A DNA stretch of 64,000 nucleotides from Nitrospira sp. (GTDB lineage: Bacteria > Nitrospirota > Nitrospiria > Nitrospirales > Nitrospiraceae): the NCBI GenBank assembly GCA_030653545.1, contig JAURZE010000007.1, positions 1-64,000 of the forward strand. Reading direction: 5' to 3'. Position numbers and translations under genes: made by a program. Under the pieces are notes generated by a model that was given only the letters and a program-made list of their open reading frames with translations, had not been told where the DNA came from and searched no databases. Numbering within the stretch: the first letter of the stretch is position 1; each line of letters begins with the position of its first letter. Below are positions 17,577 to 25,763 of the stretch, piece by piece.

Positions 17577-18498
17577 TGACCTCAGACGCACCCTGCCGAT
17601 GGTCGGAGCTGAACCCTCGATTCTCGATGATACGAGCATTGCGCATGTCGTGGCGCATGGGCACCACATCCTGAGTCGGCGGACGGTGCCCGGAGTCCGC
17701 GTCGAGCTAGAAGAAACGCCGGATGCCATTATCGGGAAACTGATCGTCGAAGCGGGTGCGCAGATCGCCCAGCCCATCCACATGTGTTTCGGACTCGCGC
17801 ATCCGACCGGAATCCAACAGATCACAATCGACGTCCAGATCTGCGAAGGGGCGCAGGCGCGCGTGCTGTCCCATTGCCTCTTTCCTCTTGCGCAAGCGGC
17901 GGAACATCGCATGCAAGCCATGATGGAGATCGGACCGGGTGCATCGCTGACCTATACCGAAGGCCACTACCACGGCCCCCATGGAGGCATGCGGGTCTTG
18001 CCCCATGCGACAATCAAGATCGGCAAAGGCGCGCGGTATTTTTCGGACTTCTCGCTGCTCTCCGGCTCGGTAGGCACGCTCGACATCGACTATCTCGTGG
18101 AAGTGGAAGCCGACGGCCTGGCCGAACTCAGCGCGAAGATCTTCGCGCATAAGACCGATCACATCACGCTCAAAGAAGCGGTGATGCTCCGCGGGGAGCG
18201 CTCACGCAGTCTCATCAAGACCCGCGTGGTGCTGGAAGATCAGGCGCAAGCCGACATCGTCGGCATTACTGAAGCCTATGCCAAAGGCGCGCGCGGCCAC
18301 GTCGATTGCATGGAGATCGTGCAGGGCCAGGCCCATGCCAGCGCCATCCCGATCGTGCGGGTCTTTCATCCCGAGGCCAAAGTCACCCACGAAGCCGCCA
18401 TCGGCAGCGTGGACAAGAAAGAACTCGAAACGCTGATGGCCCGGGGACTGAGTCCCGAGCAAGCCGTCGAAATGATCGTGAGCGGGATTCTGCGGTAA
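17563..18498 (+). CDS. SufB/SufD-type Fe-S cluster scaffold protein
   Basis: A 311-residue beta-helix protein, shorter than E. coli SufB (495) or SufD (423). It has the core GHYHGPHGG motif at residues 134-142, the C-terminal block VTHEAAIGSVDKKELE with H276-E277, and the closing SPEQAVEMIVSGIL. Candidate cluster ligands include C249, H276 and E277. The C-then-B order with a single short scaffold gene matches the minimal SUF (SMS-like) systems described in archaea and deep-branching bacteria. It starts at 17563 inside the sufC end, after a gggaggt ribosome-binding site. Confidence 0.8.
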   Translation: MSDLDDLRRTLPMVGAEPSILDDTSIAHVVAHGHHILSRRTVPGVRVELEETPDAIIGKLIVEAGAQIAQPIHMCFGLAHPTGIQQITIDVQICEGAQARVLSHCLFPLAQAAEHRMQAMMEIGPGASLTYTEGHYHGPHGGMRVLPHATIKIGKGARYFSDFSLLSGSVGTLDIDYLVEVEADGLAELSAKIFAHKTDHITLKEAVMLRGERSRSLIKTRVVLEDQAQADIVGITEAYAKGARGHVDCMEIVQGQAHASAIPIVRVFHPEAKVTHEAAIGSVDKKELETLMARGLSPEQAVEMIVSGILR

Positions 18499-18545
18499 GT
18501 GGGATTAGCGCCTGAGACAGACCACAGTTGTAAGGAGACCCTCCG

Positions 18546-18899
18546 ATGATCACATCCATCGCCTTCACCGTCTATCCGGTCTCGAACATGGAACGAGCGC
18601 GAGCCTTCTATGAGCATGTGCTCGGATTGCATATGAGCTACAACTACCAGGACGTATGGGTGGAATACGATCTGAGCGGATCGACCTTCGCCATCACGAC
18701 CACGGAGATGGGCCATACCCCTGGGGCCAAGGGCGCAGTCGTGGCATTTGAGGTATCGGATCTCGACGCCTTCCTGCTGAAGATGAAGGAGCGGGCCGTG
18801 TCGTTCGTCGTGGAAGCGTTCGCCACGCCGGTCTGCCGCATGGCGGTGATCGAGGATCCGGACGGCAATCACATCACGATCCACAAGCGGCATGGGTGA
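18546..18899 (+). CDS. VOC (glyoxalase/bleomycin-resistance fold) protein
   Basis: A 117-residue protein with the paired beta-alpha-beta-beta-beta modules of the vicinal oxygen chelate superfamily. It starts with TVYPVSNMERARAFYEHVLG and ends with IEDPDGNHITIHKRHG, where the histidines and a Glu could bind a metal. The activity cannot be told from sequence; dioxygenase, glyoxalase or binding roles are all possible. It follows the sufC-sufB pair after 47 bp, so it may share their transcript. Confidence 0.75.
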   Translation: MITSIAFTVYPVSNMERARAFYEHVLGLHMSYNYQDVWVEYDLSGSTFAITTTEMGHTPGAKGAVVAFEVSDLDAFLLKMKERAVSFVVEAFATPVCRMAVIEDPDGNHITIHKRHG

Positions 18900-19214
18900 G
18901 CAGACAGCTTGGACCGGGCTGCGGCTGGTCCCCCCAGCCAGCTGTCGCGCTTTGCAGCAGCCCCGAAGCGACGGTTGAGGAACTTTGCCCGAACAGCAGA
19001 ATCTCAGCCACGTCCTCATTATGCGGGCTGCGGCCTAAACCAATGCCCCAGCAGCGTTCTTCTCCGAATAGCCCCCCACCTCGTGACGGCATGTGGATTG
19101 CTCAGTTGAAAGTATCCGCAACGTACCTGACCATTCGGCAGTACCGATCTTCATCCGTCGGTCGGCAGGTGCAGTTTCACACCGCGCTCATACACATCAC
19201 AAAGGAGGACTCCC
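18900..19214. other. Gene-free spacer with a weak hairpin
   Basis: No convincing coding frame was found on either strand. Directly after the VOC stop lies an imperfect hairpin at 18911-18931 (ggacc ... ggtcc, 11-nt loop), flanked by cagct / agctg, which may end the suf transcript. A good ribosome-binding site (aaaggagga) precedes the dodecin gene. Confidence 0.5.
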
Positions 19215-19415
19215 ATGTCAGTTGCCAAGATCATCGAGATCAGTTCTGAATCGCCGAAGAGCTTCGAGGATGCCATTCAAAGCGGGATCTCCCGGGCCGC
19301 CAAAACCATACACGGCATCAAGTCGGCCTGGGTGAAGGAGCAGCATGTCGTGGTGGATAACAGCAAGGTCACCTTGTATCGCGTGGATCTGAAGGTCACG
19401 TTTGTGTTGGACTAG
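19215..19415 (+). CDS. Dodecin (flavin-binding dodecamer)
   Basis: A 66-residue protein matching the dodecin fold: strand SVAKIIEISSESPKSF, a single helix (EDAIQSGISRAAKT), then the two-strand hairpin GIKSAWVKEQHVV. The flavin-stacking tryptophan of bacterial dodecins is present in SAWVKE. Dodecins form hollow 12-mers that store FMN, riboflavin or CoA and protect against light-driven flavin damage. The AAAGGAGGA ribosome-binding site is strong. It is followed closely by the MlaC-like gene, though any link is unclear. Confidence 0.9.
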   Translation: MSVAKIIEISSESPKSFEDAIQSGISRAAKTIHGIKSAWVKEQHVVVDNSKVTLYRVDLKVTFVLD

Positions 19416-19494
19416 CGAACACTTCCGATTGCTCCGCATGGCTTTTCGGTCGCGGCCTCACGCCGCGGCCGTTGCCGCAGTGAGGATCTTTCGT

Positions 19495-20148
19495 ATGCCT
19501 CCTACCAGCCTTCGCAGCGGGAAGCTGTGGGTTTTGGCCGGCGCTCTGAATCTGTGCCTCATTCTATCGACGGTGCCCATCGCAGGGGCATCGAGCCAAT
19601 CCGCAGAATCCCCCACTGAGGTCGTGCGGGCGACGCTCACGGAAGTGTTCCGCATTCTCGATGATCCCAAGCTGAAGGATCCGGCCAAGCTCCTGCCGCG
19701 CCGGCGTCTGCTGGAACAGGTCATCGGCGAACGCTTCGACTACGCGGAAATGTCCAAACGCGCCCTGGCCGCCAATTGGACTCCGTTGACCAACGACCAA
19801 CGAGCCGAATTCGTCGAACTATTCAAAGCCTTCTTGTCCGACCGGTATGCGGGAAAAATCGAAGGCTATTCCGGAGAGCGGACGGAGTATCTCAGCGAAC
19901 GACTCGAAGGGCAATATGCGGAAGTCCGCACCAAGCTTGTATCCAGCAAAACAGAAATCCCGATGGATTACCGCCTGATGAACAAAGCAGGCCGCTGGTA
20001 CGCGTACGATATCATCGCGGACGGCGTCAGCCTGGTGAAAAACTACCGCAGCCAGTTCGACAAGATCATCCACTCCGATTCCTATGACGAACTGGTGAAC
20101 CGGCTGCGCAACCGCACCGTGGTTGAGGAAAAGAAAGACACGCGGTGA
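19495..20148 (+). CDS. MlaC/Ttg2D-like periplasmic phospholipid carrier
   Basis: A 217-residue protein. The start at 19495 (RBS gtgagga) gives a signal peptide (WVLAGALNLCLILSTVPIAGA) with cleavage near residue 30. The mature part has the MlaC fold: VRATLTEVFRILDDP, then the RFDYAEMSKRALAANW helix, and the sheet MDYRLMNKAGRWYAYDIIADGVSLVKNYRSQF that is diagnostic of the family. MlaC ferries phospholipids between outer- and inner-membrane Mla complexes. The matching mlaEFD genes are 35 kb away (54.9-58.0 kb), so this is either their separated partner or a paralogue. Earlier in-frame ATGs exist but spoil the signal. Confidence 0.85.
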   Translation: MPPTSLRSGKLWVLAGALNLCLILSTVPIAGASSQSAESPTEVVRATLTEVFRILDDPKLKDPAKLLPRRRLLEQVIGERFDYAEMSKRALAANWTPLTNDQRAEFVELFKAFLSDRYAGKIEGYSGERTEYLSERLEGQYAEVRTKLVSSKTEIPMDYRLMNKAGRWYAYDIIADGVSLVKNYRSQFDKIIHSDSYDELVNRLRNRTVVEEKKDTR

Positions 20149-20831
20149 CACGCACACCCCCCTTCCTCGTGCGGCCCGCCATTTGACCTTCAGAGAAACA
20201 CGGTTATCTGATTCTTGAGTGGAGGCCTCGGCGAGAGGAATAGTCAAGGATAGAGAGGCCGAGCGCAGGGATGGTGAGCAAGCCCGCCGAACGAGCGGGA
20301 AGCCTGAAATCCCTCCAAGGTCTCAAGAATGGATCCAAGCTCTCCAAACCCGCCTCCGCTCCGCTTTTTTGTTCCCGGACAATCTCCTTACAAGATGAGC
20401 GACCTCTTCATCTTCCCCGCCTGGGTGGGGTTATTTTCTGTATGTATGAGGGGTACTCGATGAGACGTATGGAGGGTAATAAAACAAGGGGCCTGCCCTT
20501 ATGTGGTTTCGCGGGATGCCGCTCACCCGCCGGGATCAGATTCAGCAATCCTTCAGTCGCTTGAAGCTGATTGCTCCGCGTCTCAACTTCGTACAGACTC
20601 GAATCAACGGCCATACCTAGTGACACCGACGATTGATAACGCGTCCCTCGAACCCGAACCCGCTACTCTCACGACAACCGCGTCCTCCGCACGTTGGCTG
20701 CATAAGAGCAGGTCATACTCCAAAGAGGTTGCCACCCTCGCTAAGCCCATCCCCCCTCCCTCACTTCTATAGTAATCACTCTCCCCCGGGGATCAAAGGA
20801 GTCTCGAACCAGTCAACTGTAGCCCGATGCC
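20149..20831. other. Gene-free 0.7-kb spacer
   Basis: No frame with coding character is seen on either strand. Inverted repeats include cccgc / gcggg at 20283-20299, and cccc-gcctgggt-gggg at 20415-20430, followed by a T-rich stretch (ttattttctg) that could be a terminator for the dodecin-mlaC transcript. The last 200 bases are C-rich and sit beyond the end of the malic enzyme gene. No repeat copy or tRNA was found. Confidence 0.4.
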
Positions 20832-22175
20832 TCACTGTTCAGGATTCGGAGGCTGTGGAATAACCCCTTGGCCGGTGAGGACGGCAAGAGCCTTCCGGGC
20901 ATCGCTGATCCTGTCCACCGCGGACCGGCGCAACTCTTCGGCGGTTTTCAGCAGCCGGGCGACGCCCTGCGCTTGCGCTTTCATCGCCGTTGCCACCGCC
21001 ACTCTCGGAACGACCTCCCATTCATCCATCGCCGGCAGAATGTACCCGTCGTGGAGTCCCTTGTCCGCCGCATACTGTGCGAGCTCATGCGCCGCCGCCA
21101 TCGCCATCTCATCGGTGATGGTCCCGGCCCTCACATCGAGCGCGCCGCGGAAGACGGCAGGAAAGACGAGGGAGTTGTTGACCTGATTCGGGAAGTCCGA
21201 CCGCCCCGTGGCGACAATGCGGGCACCCGCCGCTTTCGCCTCCCACGGCCAGATCTCAGGGACCGGATTCGCACAAGCAAACACGATGGCGTCCCGGGCC
21301 ATCGTCCGCACCCACTCCGGCCTGATGATACCGCCGGCGGCAAAGGCCAGGCACACATCCGCACCGGCCAACGCCTCGGCAATTCCTCCTCGACGCTGAT
21401 CCCTGTTCGATTCCACACACACCGCCCATTGCTCGCTATAGTCCGGATTCGCTTCATAGGCATGACGATGCAAGCCAAGTATTCCTCCCAGATCGCAAGC
21501 GACGATCTTCCCTGTATCCGCGCCACTGGCTTTCAGATACCGATAGGTCGGGATATTGGCCGCACCCATGCCGATCATCGCGATACGGACATGACCGATC
21601 TGTTTGCCGACGACCTTCAAGGCGTTGAGCAAGGCCGCGAGCACCACCGTTCCGGTGCCCTGCTGGTCGTCATGCCACACCGGAATCGTGCACAGCCGAC
21701 GGGCTTCGCGCAGGACGCGAAAGCACTTCGGCATGGCGATATCTTCGAGATTAATCCCCCCGAACGACGGCTCCAGCAGCTTCACCGTGCGAACGATTTC
21801 ATCCGGATCTTTGGTGCCGAGACAGATCGGCACCGCATCCACCCCGCCCAGATATTTAAACAGCAGCGCCTTACCTTCCATGACCGGCAAGCCGGCTTCC
21901 GGTCCGATGTCCCCCAGGCCGAGGACTCTCGTACCGTCTGAAATGACTGCGATCGAATTCGCTTTATTCGTGTGTACATACACCAAATCCGGCTGAGCCT
22001 GAATCGCACGGCAGGGAGCGGCGACGCCCGGCGTATACCAGATCGAGAAATCCTCCACTCCTCGAATGGGACACTTGGGCGCTGTTTGTATCTTGCCCTT
22101 GTAATACGCATGGAGCCGAAGCGCCTCTTCGGCCGGCTTCCGGGCTTTGGCGAGCAACTCTTCCGGCGTGGGCAT
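20832..22175 (-). CDS. NAD(P)-dependent malic enzyme
   Basis: A 447-residue enzyme that decarboxylates malate to pyruvate with reduction of NAD(P)+. The N-terminal malic domain has YTPGVAAPCRAI (near 48-59), SDGTRVLGLGDIGPEAGLPVMEGK (78 onwards), and the metal-binding VWHDDQQGTG motif near 160. The NAD-binding domain has GMGAANIPTYRYL near 200. The length is that of single-domain bacterial enzymes lacking the phosphotransacetylase extension. The product pyruvate would feed central metabolism. It is a stand-alone gene. Confidence 0.92.
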   Translation of the reverse strand: MPTPEELLAKARKPAEEALRLHAYYKGKIQTAPKCPIRGVEDFSIWYTPGVAAPCRAIQAQPDLVYVHTNKANSIAVISDGTRVLGLGDIGPEAGLPVMEGKALLFKYLGGVDAVPICLGTKDPDEIVRTVKLLEPSFGGINLEDIAMPKCFRVLREARRLCTIPVWHDDQQGTGTVVLAALLNALKVVGKQIGHVRIAMIGMGAANIPTYRYLKASGADTGKIVACDLGGILGLHRHAYEANPDYSEQWAVCVESNRDQRRGGIAEALAGADVCLAFAAGGIIRPEWVRTMARDAIVFACANPVPEIWPWEAKAAGARIVATGRSDFPNQVNNSLVFPAVFRGALDVRAGTITDEMAMAAAHELAQYAADKGLHDGYILPAMDEWEVVPRVAVATAMKAQAQGVARLLKTAEELRRSAVDRISDARKALAVLTGQGVIPQPPNPEQ

Positions 22176-22320
22176 CAGCTACCCCTTTCCTGCTCTTGCA
22201 AATGATTGCGCATCATCAACATGGCACACCTCTGCCCTGCGGGGGGACTCTTAATCCGTACTATCTTTGCGTCTTGTTTTCTATCCTGAAGCTGCTTGGA
22301 CTGCCGGACCCGCCTGGAAA

Positions 22321-22338
22321 GGGAGCGGCAGCGCTCCC
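22321..22338 (-). terminator. GC-rich hairpin after the zinc-ribbon gene
   Basis: Perfect inverted repeat gggagcg (22321-22327) / cgctccc (22332-22338) with a 4-nt loop, 21 bp past the stop of the minus-strand zinc-ribbon gene and followed on that strand by TTTCC. A short but plausible intrinsic terminator. Confidence 0.5.
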
Positions 22339-22359
22339 CGATTCCAGCAGGCATGTAGC

Positions 22360-22593
22360 TTAGCTGAGAGAGAACTCTCTCTGGCGAGTACCGATGTGTC
22401 CATGTTCCGACTCCGCGACGGGCTGCCGTCGATGGGCGAGAATCACCGGATCGATCCGCTCGCCGCAACTGACGCAACGCCAGTCGTACGAAGCGAGTTC
22501 GTGCACCGGCTCCGGAACCATGAGACCACCGCAGCGATGACAGCAATCGATGCCCACTGATTTGGCGACGGATTTTCTCGAAACCTTGACCAT
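22360..22593 (-). CDS. Small zinc-ribbon protein
   Basis: A 77-residue protein. The start at 22593 is favoured by an excellent ribosome-binding site (GAGGAGGGAGGCG); an upstream ATG at 22632 has none. Two knuckles, C18-x2-C21 and C40-x2-C43, set 18 residues apart, form a treble-clef or zinc-ribbon site. The N-terminus is basic (VKVSRKSVAKS). Small proteins of this kind often bind nucleic acid or serve as accessory factors. No partner is evident. Confidence 0.7.
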   Translation of the reverse strand: MVKVSRKSVAKSVGIDCCHRCGGLMVPEPVHELASYDWRCVSCGERIDPVILAHRRQPVAESEHGHIGTRQREFSLS

Positions 22594-22958
22594 AATCGCC
22601 TCCCTCCTCTTGGTTGAAGTATCGCGTTGCACATATGAGCCACCATTCCAGGAAAGGATTCATGCCGGACTCGCACCCGATTCTTCAGGAGATTCTTGAA
22701 GAGGCTGCGAAGCCAGCCGCTCCACGATTACAATGTTGATTGCCTTGTTGATTACCTTACTGGCGCGATTTGCCACGCCCCCTCTCCTGCAATGGCGATT
22801 TCTGCAACAAACTCAACCAGCCCCTTATGACCTTCCCAGAGTAGAATCCCTGGATTCATGAGAAGATCGTACGTCTTGACTCATTGATCCCTTGGTCTCT
22901 ACCTTGCAGTTCTCATACTCACAGTCACGCACAGATAGCTCACAGGAGAAAGATTCCC
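22594..22958. other. Divergent promoter region, no gene seen
   Basis: This stretch lies between the minus-strand zinc-ribbon gene and the plus-strand NTF2-like gene and must hold both promoters. No coding frame is convincing. A strong ribosome-binding site (cacaggagaaag) ends it on the plus side. Confidence 0.5.
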
Positions 22959-23504
22959 ATGAATGTTCAATCAGCCTCAATCTTAGCCGCACTGTGCCTC
23001 GGGCTAGGGCTCTGGGCATCACAACCCGCTGTCGCCGTCGCCAAGACCCAGATCACGGCGAGCACGATTCAGGAGGTGGATTCACAAACAATCAAAGAAT
23101 TGCTGGCTACGTTTGAACAAGCGGAGCAAGCGATGCACTCCCAGGACCTTGATGGGGTGATGGCGTTGTATTCGGATGATTATTACTATCATGGCCTCAA
23201 AAAGGCCGACATCAGGAAAGTCTGGGCGCAACTCTTCGAGCATTACAAAGAGCTGGAAAGTTTTCATACGTTTTCCGTCATCCGGACCGTGGGGACCGGC
23301 AGCAAGCTCACCGCCGAAATGACCTGCACCGGGGTGGTCTGGGGCACGGCGAAGAACACCAAACTGAGAAGTCCGGTCGATAGCTGGTACGAGGAAGTGC
23401 ACTTTCTGAAGAAGGAAAACGGCCGCTGGAAGATTACCGGCAACGCCGGCGGAGAATCCCAACCGGTCCTTCCCTTTGGAACAGCACCGCATCCGCTCTT
23501 CTGA
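22959..23504 (+). CDS. Exported NTF2/SnoaL-like protein, paralogue B
   Basis: A 181-residue protein with a cleavable signal peptide (ILAALCLGLGLWASQPAVAVA) and an NTF2-like domain. It shares with the gene at 16030-16581 the blocks YYHGLKKADIRKVWAQLF, VTCTG-like EMTCTG, SWYEEVHFL, and the terminal APHPLF. The central helix ATFEQAEQAMHSQDLDGVMALY matches the SnoaL-like start. The ligand is unknown. The start at 22959 follows a good RBS. Periplasmic location is inferred from the signal. Confidence 0.7.
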   Translation: MNVQSASILAALCLGLGLWASQPAVAVAKTQITASTIQEVDSQTIKELLATFEQAEQAMHSQDLDGVMALYSDDYYYHGLKKADIRKVWAQLFEHYKELESFHTFSVIRTVGTGSKLTAEMTCTGVVWGTAKNTKLRSPVDSWYEEVHFLKKENGRWKITGNAGGESQPVLPFGTAPHPLF

Positions 23505-24086
23505 GCGTCGCTTCTTTAACTTGGATTGGGATTGTGGAGGCAGCACCCAGCGCGCCGACGAACGGGCGATTCGCCAGGAAATGCACAGCGACCCGCTTCT
23601 GTGAGGAGCTCTCCAATCCGTTCACTCACTGCGGAAGTGAATTCAAGTGACCCGGCACCTCCAACCCTCTCTGATCACCCTGCGCCTCCCAATCTTCGGA
23701 CTCTCTTCGGAGCCGTGCCTCCTACGGGCACCGCGATGGAAGCGCACCCCTTCGAACCCACTCCACACCTGACCCGGACCAGAACTCCGAACCCACCATC
23801 CAGCACAGAAGCGGGAACCCTCGTTTATCCTGGTCTCACCTCCCCTCTTACTTCTGTGATAACGCCGAGACATGCGAGATCAATGGCGAACAACTCCCCA
23901 CCGGCACAATCGGCACTGCCCTATAACGCAACAGTCACCGGGTCTTCCTCGCGGTGACTGCGCTCAACGCATGATCGAACCCGTTGAATCTCCACTGATC
24001 ACATTATTTCTTCCGTGCCCTCTTTTCTTTGGCATCGTCGATGCTATTCACTTCTTTAGCAGTACACCGATTGATTGAGGTGCACC
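23505..24086. other. Gene-free spacer with a strong hairpin
   Basis: No convincing coding frame. The clearest element is a perfect 9-bp inverted repeat, cagtcaccg (23932-23940) / cggtgactg (23952-23960), with an 11-nt loop and no T-run; it may be a transcription end or an RNA element. The stretch around 23640-23870 is C-rich, like the spacer at 20640-20790. A promoter for the downstream small-protein gene must be near 24000-24080. Confidence 0.45.
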
Positions 24087-24317
24087 ATGGCAATAGCTCA
24101 AGATCCCAACGCCACTCTTTTGGAGTTGGTCCAACAGATTCCGGGTTGCGATGTAGAAGAGTTAACGGCGCGTTGCCCTCAGGCCACATGGAATCAGGTG
24201 CTTCTAGCTTTGGACAATCTCAGCCATGCAAGACAGGTCACGCTTCGGCAACAGGGTCAGGGTCGATACACGGTAGGGCTGGGCTCTCGGTTTTACCCCT
24301 TCGAAAGGAGGCGATGA
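24087..24317 (+). CDS. Small predicted winged-helix DNA-binding protein
   Basis: A 76-residue protein preceded by tgaggtg at the ATG at 24087. The pattern helix (ATLLELVQQI), helix (VEELTARCP), recognition-like helix (TWNQVLLALDNLSHA) and a wing (QVTLRQQGQGRYTVG) is that of a compact winged helix-turn-helix. It heads a train of stress-type genes and overlaps the next small gene by 4 bases (ATGA), so it may regulate them. The family is unknown to me, and DNA binding is inferred. Confidence 0.6.
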   Translation: MAIAQDPNATLLELVQQIPGCDVEELTARCPQATWNQVLLALDNLSHARQVTLRQQGQGRYTVGLGSRFYPFERRR

Positions 24318-24472
24318 TGTTTCGCCATCCCCATTACTTGGACATTCCCTGGGATATCCACTGGCACACGGGTGCACAGACACGCCATCGACACCTCTGG
24401 TGGCTGATCGGCGTGCTGGTGCTGATGGCGCTGCTCCTGATCGGGGTGCGGGCCGTCGGCGGAGACTTCTAG
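24314..24472 (+). CDS. Small single-span membrane protein, His/Trp-rich N-terminus
   Basis: A 52-residue protein overlapping the previous gene by ATGA, with AAAGGAGGCG just upstream. The N-terminal half is rich in aromatic residues and histidine (HPHYLDIPWDIHWHTG), followed by a hydrophobic helix (WWLIGVLVLMALLLIGVRAV) and a short acidic end. Six histidines before the helix could bind a metal. Function unknown; tight coupling to the DNA-binding protein suggests a joint role. Confidence 0.65.
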   Translation: MMFRHPHYLDIPWDIHWHTGAQTRHRHLWWLIGVLVLMALLLIGVRAVGGDF

Positions 24473-24516
24473 AATACGTCCCGTTGGTTGAATGACGTAA
24501 CAGCAAGGGAGGCGTC

Positions 24517-25218
24517 ATGTTATTTCGCGATCGTCGCCATGCCGGGATTCTATTAGCCAATCATCTGCAGGCCTATCGGGGCGATCATCACGCGGTCGTG
24601 CTCGCCTTACCGCGCGGAGGGGTCGTGGTGGGGCATGAGTTGAGCATGGCGCTCCATCTGCCGTTGGACGTCTTCATCACCCGCAAGATCGCGGCGCCCG
24701 AATCGCCGGAATATGCGGTGGGGGCCGTGAGCGAAACCGGTGCCGTCTATCTCAACCAGGAAGCCGTGCGGGCCATGCAGCTGTCTCAAGACGATCTCGA
24801 CGGGCTGATCGCCGCGCAGCGCCGTGAAATTGAGCGGCGCCGAGTCCTTTATCGCGAGGGGCGCGGTTTACCGCACCTCCATCATCGGACGGTGATTCTG
24901 GTCGACGACGGAGTCGCAACGGGGGCGACGCTGTTCGCCACGCTGGATGCGCTCTCCGCGCTGAATCCCCTGCGCGTGGTCGTGGCGATGCCGGTCGCGC
25001 CGCCCGCGACAGCCGAACGCATTCGCGCTCTCGTCGACGAGTGCGTGATTCTGTCGACCCCGGAACCGTTTGCGGCCGTCGGATGTTTTTTCGAGGAGTT
25101 TGACCAAGTGACCGACGACGAAGTGATCCGCACCCTGCACCAGGCCAACGAGGCCTTCCAGGGTAAACCTAATGCCAGACGGACACGTTCCGCCATGCCT
25201 TCAACCAAGGGAGTATGA
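24517..25218 (+). CDS. Phosphoribosyltransferase-domain protein
   Basis: A 233-residue protein of the type I PRTase fold. The PRPP-binding signature is VILVDDGVATGAT at about 126-138, and a preceding loop LALPRGGVVVG at 29-39 is typical of the stress-linked PRTase-like group. The substrate is not known; many members in this group sit beside Usp and alpha/beta hydrolase genes. The C-terminal 30 residues are basic and variable. It is spaced by 3 bp from the next gene, indicating a common transcript. Confidence 0.8.
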   Translation: MLFRDRRHAGILLANHLQAYRGDHHAVVLALPRGGVVVGHELSMALHLPLDVFITRKIAAPESPEYAVGAVSETGAVYLNQEAVRAMQLSQDDLDGLIAAQRREIERRRVLYREGRGLPHLHHRTVILVDDGVATGATLFATLDALSALNPLRVVVAMPVAPPATAERIRALVDECVILSTPEPFAAVGCFFEEFDQVTDDEVIRTLHQANEAFQGKPNARRTRSAMPSTKGV

Positions 25219-25221
25219 TCG

Positions 25222-25722
25222 ATGACCACCAGTCCCACTGCCGGAGGCCATGAAGCCCGCCGAGACCGTTTTGTCGAAGAGAACCGACACGACTCGTACA
25301 AATTGCCGGGCAAGCTGGCAGAGCCGACGGTGTGCCCCAAATGCAGCGCAGTCTTTCATAAAGGACGATGGAGCTGGGTTGCCCCGCCGGTCGGCGCACA
25401 AGAAACAGTCTGTCCCGCCTGCCACCGGTTACAGGACAAGCGCCCGAAGGGCGTGCTTATGCTGAAAGGCAGCTTTGCCTCCCAACAATCGGAACAGGTG
25501 ATGGGCGTGATCAAGAATGTCGAAACGAAAGAAAACAAAGAACACCCGCTCGCCCGCATCATGAGCATCGAGAACACGCCGGACGGCCTGGTGATCTCGA
25601 CTACAGATGCGCATTTGCCCAGACAGATCGGCGAGGCGCTGAAACATGCCTATCACGGCGAGCTGGAAATTCACTATGGCGAAGGGGAGGACTCCGTCCG
25701 GGTTAACTGGACGAAATCCTAA
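25222..25722 (+). CDS. BCAM0308-family protein (zinc-ribbon, NMD3-related)
   Basis: A 166-residue protein. The N-terminal zinc ribbon uses C38-x2-C41 (VCPKC) and C64-x2-C67 (VCPACH). The C-terminal domain includes NKEHPLARIMSIENT and LPRQIGEALKHAYHGELEIHYG, the typical BCAM0308-family ending. The family takes its name from a gene in the low-oxygen-activated locus of Burkholderia cenocepacia (from memory). The biochemical role is not known; RNA or ribosome binding is suggested by the NMD3-like fold. It lies between a PRTase and a Usp gene. Confidence 0.8.
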   Translation: MTTSPTAGGHEARRDRFVEENRHDSYKLPGKLAEPTVCPKCSAVFHKGRWSWVAPPVGAQETVCPACHRLQDKRPKGVLMLKGSFASQQSEQVMGVIKNVETKENKEHPLARIMSIENTPDGLVISTTDAHLPRQIGEALKHAYHGELEIHYGEGEDSVRVNWTKS

Positions 25723-25763
25723 CCGCCCGCCACAAGTCCGGGAATGCAATAGAGGGAGCTGCC

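Noticed and set aside
22354-22400. Possible tRNA-like stretch (gtagcttagctgagag)
   Set aside because: No acceptor stem or T-loop could be paired; the match is to the D-arm type only and occurs by chance.
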